From: Candidatus Saccharimonadota bacterium
Lineage (GTDB): Bacteria; Patescibacteriota; Saccharimonadia; Saccharimonadales; Saccharimonadaceae
Assembly (NCBI GenBank): GCA_017418275.1
Contig: JAFONX010000009.1
Location: forward strand, 1 to 38,225
Length of the DNA: 38,225 bases
Reading direction: 5' to 3'
Shown piece after piece: positions 5,921 to 14,604 of this stretch. The translations under genes and the position numbers were made by a program. The notes under the pieces are model-generated. The model searched no databases, had not been told where the DNA came from, and was given only the letters and a program-made list of their open reading frames with translations. The first letter of the stretch is position 1; each line of letters begins with the position of its first letter.

Positions 5921-8749
5921 TCAGCCTCGAATTTTCCTTACTACAAAAATGCCAAGACCCGTGAATGCGCCGCCAAAAGCAATCGCAATCACAAGACTCG
6001 GCTTTTTATTGAAGACACCCGTAATTTCCGTCGAACTATCGTTTGTAAGAGTTATCGTTTGGCCAACATCACTGAACGCTACGTTGCCAGAAGCACTTGC
6101 GTCCGCCGCCGCACCGTTGTCCGCTACAAAAACACCACTATTTGACGTAGCGCTACTACAGCCAGTCCCCGTAAGGTCAGAACAGATATACGATACAGTA
6201 TATCCACCGCTATTCGACCCAGTTATTGTATAGCTGCCGCCGATATAGACGCCATATATCACTATGCCACTTCCGTGATTTAAGCTTATCGTAGCGTCGC
6301 CATTTACAAAGTTTACAACACCCTCGTGACTAAGACTACCAGACGGATCAGTAAGCGAATATGTATCATAATCAAAGGAGCCAACGAGCGGTTCGTCGTT
6401 TTCGTCAGTAGCATGAATCGTAATCGCAAAGCTCTTGTCTACGCTGGCGGTATTACCCGTCACTTTATTAGCAATCGCAATACTTGTCGCAATACTTGTT
6501 TCTGCCTGTTTAAGATTCGTTACGACCCACTCATAACCCGGACTTAACATCTCAATCATAAAATCATTATTACTATTGCTAGCTATAAGATCCATAATAT
6601 CCCATGCAAGCGAACCGTTGCTCTGAGTATCATCCACTGTCGCCCCTTCGTCATACAGCATAAAGTAATGCTTAGTCGTGTTTGCCAAGATGTATGGACT
6701 CGGCGCAGACACTTCTTGCCAGTAGTAGAGCTGACCGCCGTTTGGACAGCTTGGATTTGACGTAGTCGCGTAGCCACAGAGATTCGAGATTTGAAGCAAA
6801 CCGTTATTATTCGTAGCGCCATAGGTTCCGTCTTCGGCGCCATTCAGGTCAATTTCTGTTTCAGTGCCAAGTTCACCAGTCGTCGTATCATACGCAACCT
6901 GCACAAGCTCAAATTCTACGCCTTCAATAGCTTCAGTAAGATTATTCGCATTAACCTTCTTAATGCTCATCGTGCCGTTATTGCTATTACTGATAGTACT
7001 GCCGACCGTGTGGTCACAAATAGCCGTGCTAGAATACTCTTCGCCGTTAGCATGAAGTATTGCGGTATTGAAATAAGTCGCGGTATCGTCAGGAATTGGA
7101 TAGGCTACCGTTACACTGTACCAAATTTTGCGAGCAATACCGTCTGGCACATAGGCTGTCAAGACACGCGTTTCACTATCGTAATTAAAGCTACAATCAT
7201 ACACGATGATATCATTTTCGTCCGTGCAGATAATTGCATCGGAACTAGACAAAGTATTATTAGCTGGATTGTCCGGGTCGAGATTGGTCGCACTAAACGC
7301 GGTTGTCGAGATATTGACGTTATTCGAAATCCAATCAGTAACGGCCAACATCGGTCGCGTCTCGCCAGATTCGTACGGTTCACCATTATTCAGAAAAGCA
7401 TAGTTAGCCGCATTGACCAAGATAGAATACGTGATTTTATTTGTCGAATCAAGGTTTTGGACAGTAAGGTCACGTTTATCAATTTGAGCGCTTGAGTCAG
7501 TGATCGGAATAACAGGGCCAATAAAACCAGGGTCGATTTCGTCTGTACTGAAATGTACAGTTCTAATAAAGTCTTCAAACGCAGCAAGATCGCTAGTAAC
7601 CGTAGCAGTCATGCCGTAGTATTCACTAGTTCCTACTGGATTAGTCGAGCCAAGATCAGTTTCGAATTGAATATAATAATCACTACCATTCGCATTATTT
7701 CCGCTCATTGAATTATTGAGCGTATAGCCAGAAATACCAGCGCCAGAACAGTCATGGTTACCAACCTCGCAATAACCATAAAGGAAGTCCGCCATATTTA
7801 TTTCGGCAGTTTTATTATCTGCAGAATAAGCAATATAGTATGACGGAATCGAAATCGTTGTGGCACCAGAATCAAAAATACAATTATCGGTCGTACAGGT
7901 TCGCATCACAAAGCCCTCACTTGTATTAAACGTATGACTACCACTAAGAGCTAGGCTTACTTTAAGATCCGGAAAAAAAGTATTTGTATAAAACTCTACG
8001 TTATATGTTGCATAGTAATTACCATTGCTTTCTTGAACGGCTGTCATATTAAAGGTATTAGCAAAAGAATCGGAAGACTTGTCGTAAGCCGTGGCATAAA
8101 CTCTAGCTTCTGGATAATTATTGTAAACCATAGAATTCGTAGTGACCGTCCCCACTGTGCCAGGTAGCTCAAAAACGTCGCGGTCATGTACACCTACTTC
8201 TACTTTATCTAGATTTAATACTACCGAAAGGTCAATTGATACATTCGTAGTATGCGCGGACCACCAAGTCATTGCATCGTTAGTCGATTGCGGAACCACA
8301 GTTATAACATTGCTCTGCACGGTATATTCCGCAATAGTTACACCGTCCTTAATGATGGAAATTGGACTTGTAATGTTTTCAACCGAAGAAACAAAAGGAT
8401 TTGTGCTATAGATACTAACAGCACTACTGAGGTCATAAATCCAAGCATCGGCGTTCTTAGCGTTTTCGAGCTCGTTATCGTCAAGATTAAACTCAAGATT
8501 CAGTTTCACCTGCCCGTCTCGGTCAACATTAGCAGCAGCCGAGCCATCAAGCTTCGTGAGCGTACCTGTAATATTACCACCCGTAAGCGCGTCTGTATAG
8601 GCCAAATTCAGATCTCCAGAAGCTTGCACGGTAGTACAGACAATGACAGCAGCAGTCAACAGCAATCCTGCGAAACTGCTGACAACTAGTTTGCGACGTC
8701 TCTCAAATTTGCTCTTGCGCGCAAATGTTCCGTGACGCAGAAACATCAT
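5921..8749 (-). CDS. Large pilus tip-like adhesin with SpaA/CnaB and FctA-like domains
   Basis: This is a secreted surface protein of about 940 residues. A basic N-terminus (RKSKFERRRK) precedes a signal-peptide core, then a long Thr/Ser/Asn-rich beta region. Around residue 600-720 there is a SpaA/CnaB-type domain (SIKKVN at its start, YYWQEVSAP near its end). The last 180 residues form an FctA-like domain beginning ANKVTGN and ending TITLTN. TEITG, a hydrophobic helix and RKIRG close the protein, again a sorting-like signal without LP. It is the first gene of the pilus-like cluster, as the tip adhesin cpa is in streptococcal islands. ATG 8749 is preferred over GTG 8758 because AGAGAGG lies eight bases upstream of it. 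Confidence 0.75.
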   Translation of the reverse strand: MMFLRHGTFARKSKFERRRKLVVSSFAGLLLTAAVIVCTTVQASGDLNLAYTDALTGGNITGTLTKLDGSAAANVDRDGQVKLNLEFNLDDNELENAKNADAWIYDLSSAVSIYSTNPFVSSVENITSPISIIKDGVTIAEYTVQSNVITVVPQSTNDAMTWWSAHTTNVSIDLSVVLNLDKVEVGVHDRDVFELPGTVGTVTTNSMVYNNYPEARVYATAYDKSSDSFANTFNMTAVQESNGNYYATYNVEFYTNTFFPDLKVSLALSGSHTFNTSEGFVMRTCTTDNCIFDSGATTISIPSYYIAYSADNKTAEINMADFLYGYCEVGNHDCSGAGISGYTLNNSMSGNNANGSDYYIQFETDLGSTNPVGTSEYYGMTATVTSDLAAFEDFIRTVHFSTDEIDPGFIGPVIPITDSSAQIDKRDLTVQNLDSTNKITYSILVNAANYAFLNNGEPYESGETRPMLAVTDWISNNVNISTTAFSATNLDPDNPANNTLSSSDAIICTDENDIIVYDCSFNYDSETRVLTAYVPDGIARKIWYSVTVAYPIPDDTATYFNTAILHANGEEYSSTAICDHTVGSTISNSNNGTMSIKKVNANNLTEAIEGVEFELVQVAYDTTTGELGTETEIDLNGAEDGTYGATNNNGLLQISNLCGYATTSNPSCPNGGQLYYWQEVSAPSPYILANTTKHYFMLYDEGATVDDTQSNGSLAWDIMDLIASNSNNDFMIEMLSPGYEWVVTNLKQAETSIATSIAIANKVTGNTASVDKSFAITIHATDENDEPLVGSFDYDTYSLTDPSGSLSHEGVVNFVNGDATISLNHGSGIVIYGVYIGGSYTITGSNSGGYTVSYICSDLTGTGCSSATSNSGVFVADNGAAADASASGNVAFSDVGQTITLTNDSSTEITGVFNKKPSLVIAIAFGGAFTGLGIFVVRKIRG

Positions 8750-8772
8750 CGAAAACACCTCTCTTTTTTTAT

Positions 8773-8795
8773 TTTTGACCTTTTTGTTTTGACCT
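8773..8795 (-). promoter_or_regulatory. Paired AGGTCAAAA motifs upstream of adhesin gene
   Basis: On the minus strand AGGTCAAAA occurs twice, 14 bp apart (8773-8781 and 8787-8795), between the likely promoter and ATG 8749. The same nine bases occur once before the surface-protein gene at 35487 (35440-35448), also followed by an A-rich run. A shared regulator site or 5'-UTR element is possible. The rest of 8750-8850 is A/T-rich with a TAATAAT box near 8810 and no gene. Confidence 0.35.
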
Positions 8796-8850
8796 ACAAA
8801 ACTTAATTACATTATTACACAAGCTTTTTTTAAAACGCAAGTGCTTTTTT

Positions 8851-9819
8851 CTATTTTTCTACGTCGGTACTTTTAGCGGAGTCTGATGAATCTTTTTTCG
8901 ATGGTTTTTTCGCGATTTTAGACGACGCGCTTGCTTTATGGCGCTTTGGAATTGGCGGCATTAATTCATTCTTTAGACGCTCGAGAGCTTCAATAGCATT
9001 TACTTCTCCAGCTTCCGCGGCGCGACTGTAATATTCCACTGCCTTCACAAGGTCAGGCTCGACGCCCTGTCCAGTCTCATAGGCATAGGCCATATTAGAC
9101 AAACCCGTAACATCTCCGAGTTTTGCAGCCTGCTCGTAATAATAGAAACCCATTTTAGGTTCTTTTTTCGAGATGCCTAAGCCAAGACAATACATGCGAC
9201 CGAGCTGGTTATAACAGTACGGATCATTCATGCTTGCCCCCACCTGATACTGACGAAGCGCTTCGGCATAGTTTTTCTCTACAACAAAGCCATTTTCATA
9301 ATACAAACCTAGGTAAAACGGCGCTTCACGAATGCCGCTTTTAGCGAGTTTTTCAAAGATACAAAAAGCCGTCTCGCGGTCTCTCCGTACGCCACGTCCA
9401 TGATGAAGTAGATTAGCATAATTAAACGATCCGCGTTTATCTCCAAGTAAAGCCGCACGCTGATACCATTTAGCCGCCTCTTTATACTCCGGCTTGCCCG
9501 TCCGCTGGCCGTATTCGTAAATATTACCAATGTTTACCATGGCGGTTGTATTACCAGCTTTAGCCGCTTCTCCCAAAACAGAAAGTGCCATTACAGTAGC
9601 ACTGCGCGATGTACCAAGCAACGCTAAAAGATAGCCAAAATTGTTTGCCCCTTTTACGCTACCCTCTTCGTAGGCGCGCTTATAGATAGCAAGCGCCTTA
9701 GCTTTGTCTTGCTTGTATAGAATACCGTTTTCAAGATTATAGCCAAGCGTACAAAGTTCCTCTAGTTCTTCTTGTGAGAGTTTGCCGCTTTTTAGTTCTA
9801 AAATAATTTCGTCGTTCAT
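8851..9819 (-). CDS. Sel1-repeat (TPR-like) protein
   Basis: This 322-residue protein has no signal peptide or membrane segment. From about residue 22 to 285 it is built of Sel1-like repeats of about 36 residues, recognisable by recurring patterns such as AAKWYQRAALLGDKRG, YYYEQAAKLGDVTG and YYSRAAEAGEVNA, each followed by G(Q/R)GV-type turns. Such solenoids act as protein-binding scaffolds; the partner is unknown. The C-terminus (from about 292) is a Lys/Ser-rich tail (KRHKASASSK...) that is probably disordered. The ATG lies only 10 nt downstream of the CCA end of tRNA-Arg on the same strand. No separate promoter or ribosome site is evident, so the gene is probably co-transcribed with the tRNA. 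Confidence 0.85.
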   Translation of the reverse strand: MNDEIILELKSGKLSQEELEELCTLGYNLENGILYKQDKAKALAIYKRAYEEGSVKGANNFGYLLALLGTSRSATVMALSVLGEAAKAGNTTAMVNIGNIYEYGQRTGKPEYKEAAKWYQRAALLGDKRGSFNYANLLHHGRGVRRDRETAFCIFEKLAKSGIREAPFYLGLYYENGFVVEKNYAEALRQYQVGASMNDPYCYNQLGRMYCLGLGISKKEPKMGFYYYEQAAKLGDVTGLSNMAYAYETGQGVEPDLVKAVEYYSRAAEAGEVNAIEALERLKNELMPPIPKRHKASASSKIAKKPSKKDSSDSAKSTDVEK

Positions 9820-9829
9820 ATATCAAAAT

Positions 9830-9905
9830 TGGTACACCCGAGAGGAGTCGAACCTCCGACACCTGGTACCGGAAACCAGTGCTCTATCCACTGAGCTACG
9901 GGTGC
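9830..9905 (-). tRNA. tRNA-Arg (anticodon CCG), CCA encoded
   Basis: On the minus strand a full cloverleaf is present: acceptor GCACCCG/CGGGTGT (with a G-U first pair), D stem GCTC/GAGC, anticodon stem CTGGT/ACCAG around loop TTCCGGT (anticodon CCG), and T stem GGAGG/CCTCT around TTCGACT. A73 and a genomically encoded CCA follow. A TATAAT box lies upstream at 9916-9921. Confidence 0.95.
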
Positions 9906-9915
9906 ACTACTCTTA

Positions 9916-9921
9916 ATTATA
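9916..9921 (-). promoter_or_regulatory. -10 element for tRNA-Arg and Sel1 gene
   Basis: The minus strand reads TATAAT ten bases before the mature 5' end of the tRNA, preceded by TG. It is likely also the promoter of the Sel1 gene behind the tRNA. Confidence 0.6.
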
Positions 9922-9974
9922 CATCAGGGAAAGAACAACGGCGCTCCCCTATATCTTTTACCTCTTGAAAAGTG

Positions 9975-9980
9975 TATAAT
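9975..9980 (+). promoter_or_regulatory. -10 element (TATAAT) for murB-folD
   Basis: A perfect TATAAT ends six bases before ATG 9987. It predicts a transcript starting at or next to the start codon, and it excludes the in-frame GTG at 9972 that lies inside the box. Confidence 0.6.
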
Positions 9981-9986
9981 TTAGCT

Positions 9987-11000
9987 ATGAAAATACGCGA
10001 GAATGTGCCAATTGCCAAATTAACCACAATGCGTCTCGGCGGTCCGGCGCGTTACGTTATTGAGATCGAAAGAGTTGAAGACCTTCCAGAGGCCTATGCT
10101 TTTGCGGCTGAAAAAGACCTGCCAGTTTATGTCTTGGGTGGCGGCAGTAATATCGTTGGTCGCGACGGCGGTTTTGATGGCGTTATTCTCGTTAATCGCT
10201 TACTGGGCATGGGCGAAGTCGCACCTGCCAAAGACGACAAGATTGAGCTTTGGGCTGCTAGTGGCGAAGCCCTCGATGATTTCGTGCGCTATAGCACCAA
10301 ATACGGCTGGTCTGGCATGGAGTGTCTGAGCGCGATTCCTGGCACAGTTGGCGCCGCTCCAGTACAGAACGTCGGCGCATATGGTCAAGATATCGCGGGC
10401 GTGCTCAAAAACGTCGAAGCTTACAATATTAAGACCAAGCAATTTGTCACTCTGCCTGCCTCGAAACTCGATTTAGGATACCGTCGCAGCATCTTTAATA
10501 CAGGCGAACTCGTTGGTCGCTATTTCATCACAAAAATCACCGTCACTCTCGAGAAAACAGAACTCAAACCGCCATTTTACAATTCCCTACAAAAGTATCT
10601 CGACGACAACGAAATCGACGAATACACTCCCGAGAATATTCGCAAAGCCGTCCATGCTGTGCGCACTAAACTACCGAATCCAGAATTCATCGCAAGTAGT
10701 GGCAGTTTCTTTAAAAACGTTTATCTAAATGAAGATGATAGCAAGAAAGCCATCGACAAAGGCATTCCGGTCTGGGATGGTGGCAAAATTCCTTCTGGTT
10801 GGCTCATCGAAAACGCTGGTCTAAAAGGCCAACTCATCCACGGTATGCGTGTCTGGGAGACCGCAAGCTTAGTCCTTGTCAACGAGAGCGCTAAGAGTTA
10901 CAAAGATCTCGACGCGGCACGCAAAGAAATCATCAAAACAGTACAAGACAAATACGGACTCACCCTCGAGCAGGAGCCGATGGAACTCGGAGACGAATAA
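9987..11000 (+). CDS. murB: UDP-N-acetylenolpyruvoylglucosamine reductase (MurB)
   Basis: MurB reduces UDP-GlcNAc-enolpyruvate to UDP-MurNAc with NADPH and FAD, the second committed step of peptidoglycan synthesis. The 337-residue protein has the N-terminal FAD domain with TTMRLGGPAR (13-22) and the pyrophosphate loop GGGSN (51-55), then AIPGTVGAAPVQNVGAYGQ (117-135). The substrate domain carries the catalytic Ser in SGSFFKN (Ser240). The extended C-terminus with the LEQEPM region resembles E. coli type I MurB. The start is fixed by the promoter. The stop overlaps the folD start as TAATG, so the two genes are translationally coupled. The presence of murB fits a walled bacterium. Confidence 0.95.
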   Translation: MKIRENVPIAKLTTMRLGGPARYVIEIERVEDLPEAYAFAAEKDLPVYVLGGGSNIVGRDGGFDGVILVNRLLGMGEVAPAKDDKIELWAASGEALDDFVRYSTKYGWSGMECLSAIPGTVGAAPVQNVGAYGQDIAGVLKNVEAYNIKTKQFVTLPASKLDLGYRRSIFNTGELVGRYFITKITVTLEKTELKPPFYNSLQKYLDDNEIDEYTPENIRKAVHAVRTKLPNPEFIASSGSFFKNVYLNEDDSKKAIDKGIPVWDGGKIPSGWLIENAGLKGQLIHGMRVWETASLVLVNESAKSYKDLDAARKEIIKTVQDKYGLTLEQEPMELGDE

Positions 11001-11785
11001 TGAGCGAAAAACTAAATGGCAAGGAGTTGGCGAGCTTCATTAAAGAACGCCAAGCCGCACAGGTGCGTAGCCTCAAAGGGCGCAAAATTCAACCCAAACT
11101 AGCAATTTTTTACGATAACGACAATCCAGTAATTCTGAAATACATTTCACTCAAACAGCAATACGGCGACGATATTGGCATTGAGGTCGAAACAATCAAG
11201 TTTAACAAAGATAATGCCGAAGAATTACTCAAGAAATCTGCTAAGGATAAGGCAACTCAGGGCATTATCGTACAGCTGCCGCTCAAAGAAGTAGATAATA
11301 GTATCCTAGATTTAATTCCGCTCGAAAAGGATGTCGATGGTCTGCGCGAACAGTCCGACACTGCGACCGCTATGGCAATTCACTGGCTATTAACCGGTTA
11401 TGGGGTCGAGCTACCAAAGCTCAAGCTAGCAGTCGTTGGACGTGGCAAACTCGTCGGTCGTCCGCTTATCAAGATGTGGACCGAGAGCGGCTACGACGTA
11501 ACTACTTTTGGCCGCGATAGTAATCTGCATGATTTGATCAATTTCGACGTAATCGTCACCGCTACTGGCGTCCCAGGTGTAATTACGAGCGATATGCTTA
11601 AAATTGGCGCAACCGTAGTTGATGCCGGTACCGCAAGCGAAGATGGTGTCATCAAAGGTGATCTCGCCGAAGAGGTGCGCGAGCGCGAAGACCTAATCCT
11701 AACACCAAAGATTGGCGGCGTTGGGCCACTCACGGTCACAATGCTTTTCGAAAGAGTCTTGCAGGCTTGCGAAAAACAGAATTAG
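11000..11785 (+). CDS. folD: Bifunctional methylenetetrahydrofolate dehydrogenase/cyclohydrolase (FolD)
   Basis: FolD interconverts 5,10-methylene-THF and 10-formyl-THF, supplying one-carbon units for purines and formyl-Met-tRNA. The 261-residue protein is slightly shorter than usual (about 280-300). It shows the active-site pattern YISLKQQYGDDIGI (catalytic Tyr48 and Lys52), QGIIVQLPLK (87-96), KDVDG (110-114), the NADP-binding VVGRGKLVGRPL (145-156), and PKIGGVGPLTVTML near the C-terminus. It overlaps murB by one base (TAATG) and ends in TAG, followed by a strong terminator. The pairing with murB has no obvious pathway logic and probably reflects genome compaction. Confidence 0.93.
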   Translation: MSEKLNGKELASFIKERQAAQVRSLKGRKIQPKLAIFYDNDNPVILKYISLKQQYGDDIGIEVETIKFNKDNAEELLKKSAKDKATQGIIVQLPLKEVDNSILDLIPLEKDVDGLREQSDTATAMAIHWLLTGYGVELPKLKLAVVGRGKLVGRPLIKMWTESGYDVTTFGRDSNLHDLINFDVIVTATGVPGVITSDMLKIGATVVDAGTASEDGVIKGDLAEEVREREDLILTPKIGGVGPLTVTMLFERVLQACEKQN

Positions 11786-11794
11786 ACTTTTACG

Positions 11795-11826
11795 AAAATA
11801 CCCCCTCAAAGAAGGGGGTATTTTTT
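11795..11826. terminator. Bidirectional Rho-independent terminator between folD and VirB6-like operon
   Basis: AAAATACCCCC (11795-11805) pairs with GGGGGTATTTT (11814-11824) around an eight-base loop, followed by further T. The A-run on the other side makes it work on the minus strand too. It ends murB-folD on one side and the long VirB6-like operon on the other. Confidence 0.9.
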
Positions 11827-11833
11827 ATGTTGT

Positions 11834-14014
11834 TTATGGATGAGCTTTGTTAAAGTCACTAATTGCAGTTTCAAGACCATCGTAGTCGCTCGCCGTAGCG
11901 TTCTGATATGCTTTCAGCTTCTTCATGTCGGCATAAGTTGATGCGATTTGACGCTGAATGTCCTGATTAGTACCGCTCTTCATATAACTTTCCAGCTGCT
12001 CAATCTGTGGTTTCGCGACGTCCGCAAGCCATTCAGCATTAAAGTCGTCTGACCGAGCAAGCGCTTCAACCCACTGGTTGTGCTCGTAAACTGGCTGACC
12101 TTTTTTAGTACCAATCTGCTGACCATTCCACTTTGCTGCAGCGCCAGTCGGCGGAGTATCTGAGGCGATTGCTTTATAATACTGACGCATCGCGCCATGC
12201 TTTCTCTTGAGTACACCATCACTGTCCGCAAGACGCTTGCGTGCCACCTCGCGGCGGATCTCATCTGCCCTCTCACCGTCACCGAGATTATCAAGAGCCG
12301 TAGCAATGCAACCATCGGCGTCATTCTTATCATTAACGGTATTCCAATGCCTAACAGCGCCAGAAATCTGCGCCGCAATATCTTGAGCCGTACCATCGCT
12401 ATTAATAATCTCTGCAATTTTATCAGGCATTCCTTCGTTACCCACACTCGCAAGCATCTCTTCGGTAGCTTTGGCCTGCTGATCCATTTCCTCGTAGCGC
12501 GCCATCTCTTCGGCATTATTATCACTACGCCGCAAGGCACGATCTTGCTGGGCGCGTTTTGCGGCATCTAGGCGCTGCCTCTGACTATGCGAACGAGTCA
12601 TCCCGCCCCACCAGGCTTTATCGCCGTTTTTATTCACGCCAGCACGCATGCGATTCGCTCGCTCCTTTGCGCCACGATCAAGTTGTCGCCCGAGTTTACT
12701 ATTGCGCGCAACACTTCCGACAAAACCTTTAAGTTTGTTCGCGAGACCCTGCAGCTTCGCGCCTAGCGCGCCAGCCGACTGGATAATTGTTTTTGGGATC
12801 AAAAAGATCGGAATCACGCTTGCCGCTACGGCTATCACCATTGTAAAGATATTCACGGCGCCATTCTTATCGCTTACCCCCATCGCCGCCAAAATAACAT
12901 TTGCAGCAAAAGCACCACCTTTTACCATGAGCGAACAAATCGGATAGGCAAGCAGTAGCCCCCTGAATAGACCAAACCATTGATTAAAGGTCTTTTTAGT
13001 GCCCGGTAAAATATATAATAGAACCGCTACTGGCGAAGTAATCGTCAAGAGAATAATTAGGGCTTTACGTAACTGAATCACGGTTAGTAGCAACAATATA
13101 CCAATTACAGTCGAAAGAACCGCTACCAGCATCAAGAGCGTTAGCGACTGACCAGACGCAAGCGCAGTTTTTGTCGCGAAGAAAGCCATAATACCAGCTA
13201 ACACACCGCCAACCGAAACTCCACTCATAAACATAGTTTGACTCTGAGTATCCGTCAGGGCGTTAAAGTTAATCTTAGCTTTAGCCGAAGCCGCCAGTCC
13301 ATCAAACACTGCACCAACACCGTCACCAATAATATTTGCAACATCTATGGCTATACGACAAAGGAAGAAGGAAAGATTTATAATAATCGCAGCAGCAATG
13401 ATACGCGGCAAAGATTTTTTAATACCATAGTTAGATATACCCAATCCCGTGATTTGCGAAACGATCATCACCATAAGCATGGCGACCAGAATAATGTCCG
13501 CGATAATCCGGAAGCGATTCCAGGCCTTCTCGAGAGTTTTCGAGCTAAAAATCGTCGGATCCATACTCATGTATTTCTGAACATACGGATACACAGTAGC
13601 TGTCAGCCCGCCGGCCGCCTTGTTTAAACCACAGGCAAACCAACCCCAACCCGAAGCCTCTTTCGTACAGTTCGTCGCTTTGCGGTCAGTTTCGATCAGA
13701 CTTGTATCGTCCCCCAAATTTATCAAGGCGTCATCGAAGTTAAAATCACCGCGACTCGTCTCGCCATCCAACGCATTATATAAATCACTAGAATACACAA
13801 GATCATTCCGCACCAGGCCATCACCTAAGCCTAAGTTAGACTTAGCGCACGTATAGTAGGATATCGAATCCGTCGAGATTGTACCGCATTTTTTCCAAAC
13901 CTTGTCAGCATTACTTTCGGCATAAATGTCCGCGCTAATTGTCAAACCAAAAAGCCCACTAAGCAACAGCATTGCTACCGACAATACAATTTTTCGAACA
14001 TTTTTATTCTTCAT
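11834..14014 (-). CDS. VirB6/TrbL-like polytopic membrane protein (paralog 5)
   Basis: This protein has 726 residues from ATG 14014. A signal peptide (1-32) and an extracytoplasmic stretch with a Cys pair (Cys116 and Cys128, spacing C-x11-C with GWGWFAC) precede about six hydrophobic helices. The conserved core reads SQITGLGISNYGIKK, then LPRII, INLSFFLCR and AIDVANIIGDG. A later block has VAVLLYILPGTKKTFNQWF. The second half is a long soluble, Arg/Gln/Ala-rich helical region. VirB6/TrbL proteins form the inner-membrane channel part of type IV secretion systems. The start overlaps the preceding MNCT gene by 11 bp. The longer in-frame reading from 14101 lacks a signal peptide start. It is the last gene before the terminator. 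Confidence 0.75.
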   Translation of the reverse strand: MKNKNVRKIVLSVAMLLLSGLFGLTISADIYAESNADKVWKKCGTISTDSISYYTCAKSNLGLGDGLVRNDLVYSSDLYNALDGETSRGDFNFDDALINLGDDTSLIETDRKATNCTKEASGWGWFACGLNKAAGGLTATVYPYVQKYMSMDPTIFSSKTLEKAWNRFRIIADIILVAMLMVMIVSQITGLGISNYGIKKSLPRIIAAAIIINLSFFLCRIAIDVANIIGDGVGAVFDGLAASAKAKINFNALTDTQSQTMFMSGVSVGGVLAGIMAFFATKTALASGQSLTLLMLVAVLSTVIGILLLLTVIQLRKALIILLTITSPVAVLLYILPGTKKTFNQWFGLFRGLLLAYPICSLMVKGGAFAANVILAAMGVSDKNGAVNIFTMVIAVAASVIPIFLIPKTIIQSAGALGAKLQGLANKLKGFVGSVARNSKLGRQLDRGAKERANRMRAGVNKNGDKAWWGGMTRSHSQRQRLDAAKRAQQDRALRRSDNNAEEMARYEEMDQQAKATEEMLASVGNEGMPDKIAEIINSDGTAQDIAAQISGAVRHWNTVNDKNDADGCIATALDNLGDGERADEIRREVARKRLADSDGVLKRKHGAMRQYYKAIASDTPPTGAAAKWNGQQIGTKKGQPVYEHNQWVEALARSDDFNAEWLADVAKPQIEQLESYMKSGTNQDIQRQIASTYADMKKLKAYQNATASDYDGLETAISDFNKAHP

Positions 14015-14603
14015 CCGCCTTCTTCCAATCTTTGATGTCTTTCGGTTCCGAGTAGCTTGACGTGCCACCAGGGCCACATTGAATCTCCGCCCCAGGACCA
14101 ACGTTCTTAATTGACTCTTTCATTTCGTCAAAGAAATCCGGTAGCGCCTCATCGAATTGTTTTCTAGTCAGCTGAACATCCCCAACACGGCGCGCAACAT
14201 AGTCGCCCTCGAAAAGCTGTTCCTTCTCAGCCAATTGTGGCACGGCAGACCAGATATATACATTATCGCCATGTGCATAAATAGAAGCATATGCGCCATA
14301 AAGGTCATAACGATCAATATAAAAGTTCTCGCCGCCCTTATCCATCGCAAAAGTCAGCGTGAGCTTAGTTGGAGTGATAGTTGCGTCTTCGTCTCCGACT
14401 GGAGCCCAAGTTACAGTACAATTCATCGTTTCGCGATTATTTATCATTTTTGCAAACTCGCTGCGTAGAACTTTTTCCGAAGCGATTTTACCGCTGCGAA
14501 CACCTATGATAATTAGACCAATCGTCGCTAAGACAAACGCTGCACCTAATACAGCAATTGTAATAATCGATCTCCGGCGTGCTATTTGTGATTCTCTATC
14601 CAT
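14004..14603 (-). CDS. Bitopic MNCT-domain protein (partner of VirB6-like protein)
   Basis: This 199-residue protein has a short basic cytoplasmic N-terminus, one transmembrane helix (about 12-34) and an extracytoplasmic domain. The domain starts with a helix ending NNRETMNCT (Cys62). It continues through YIDRYDLYG, then DNVYIWSA and RKQFDEALPDFFDEM, and ends with IQCGPGG (Cys176). The same landmarks occur in the proteins at 17319-17990 and 22876-24180, so the three are homologs. I do not recognise the domain as a named family. The two conserved Cys probably form a disulfide outside the membrane. It is sandwiched with a 1-nt gap and an 11-bp overlap between two VirB6-like genes, which argues for a joint complex. 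Confidence 0.7.
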   Translation of the reverse strand: MDRESQIARRRSIITIAVLGAAFVLATIGLIIIGVRSGKIASEKVLRSEFAKMINNRETMNCTVTWAPVGDEDATITPTKLTLTFAMDKGGENFYIDRYDLYGAYASIYAHGDNVYIWSAVPQLAEKEQLFEGDYVARRVGDVQLTRKQFDEALPDFFDEMKESIKNVGPGAEIQCGPGGTSSYSEPKDIKDWKKADEE

Positions 14604-14604
14604 A

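Noticed and set aside
6791-7495. Long plus-strand readings antisense to the adhesin and other pilus genes
   Set aside because: They mirror the codon pattern of the sense genes, lack ribosome sites and resemble no protein family.
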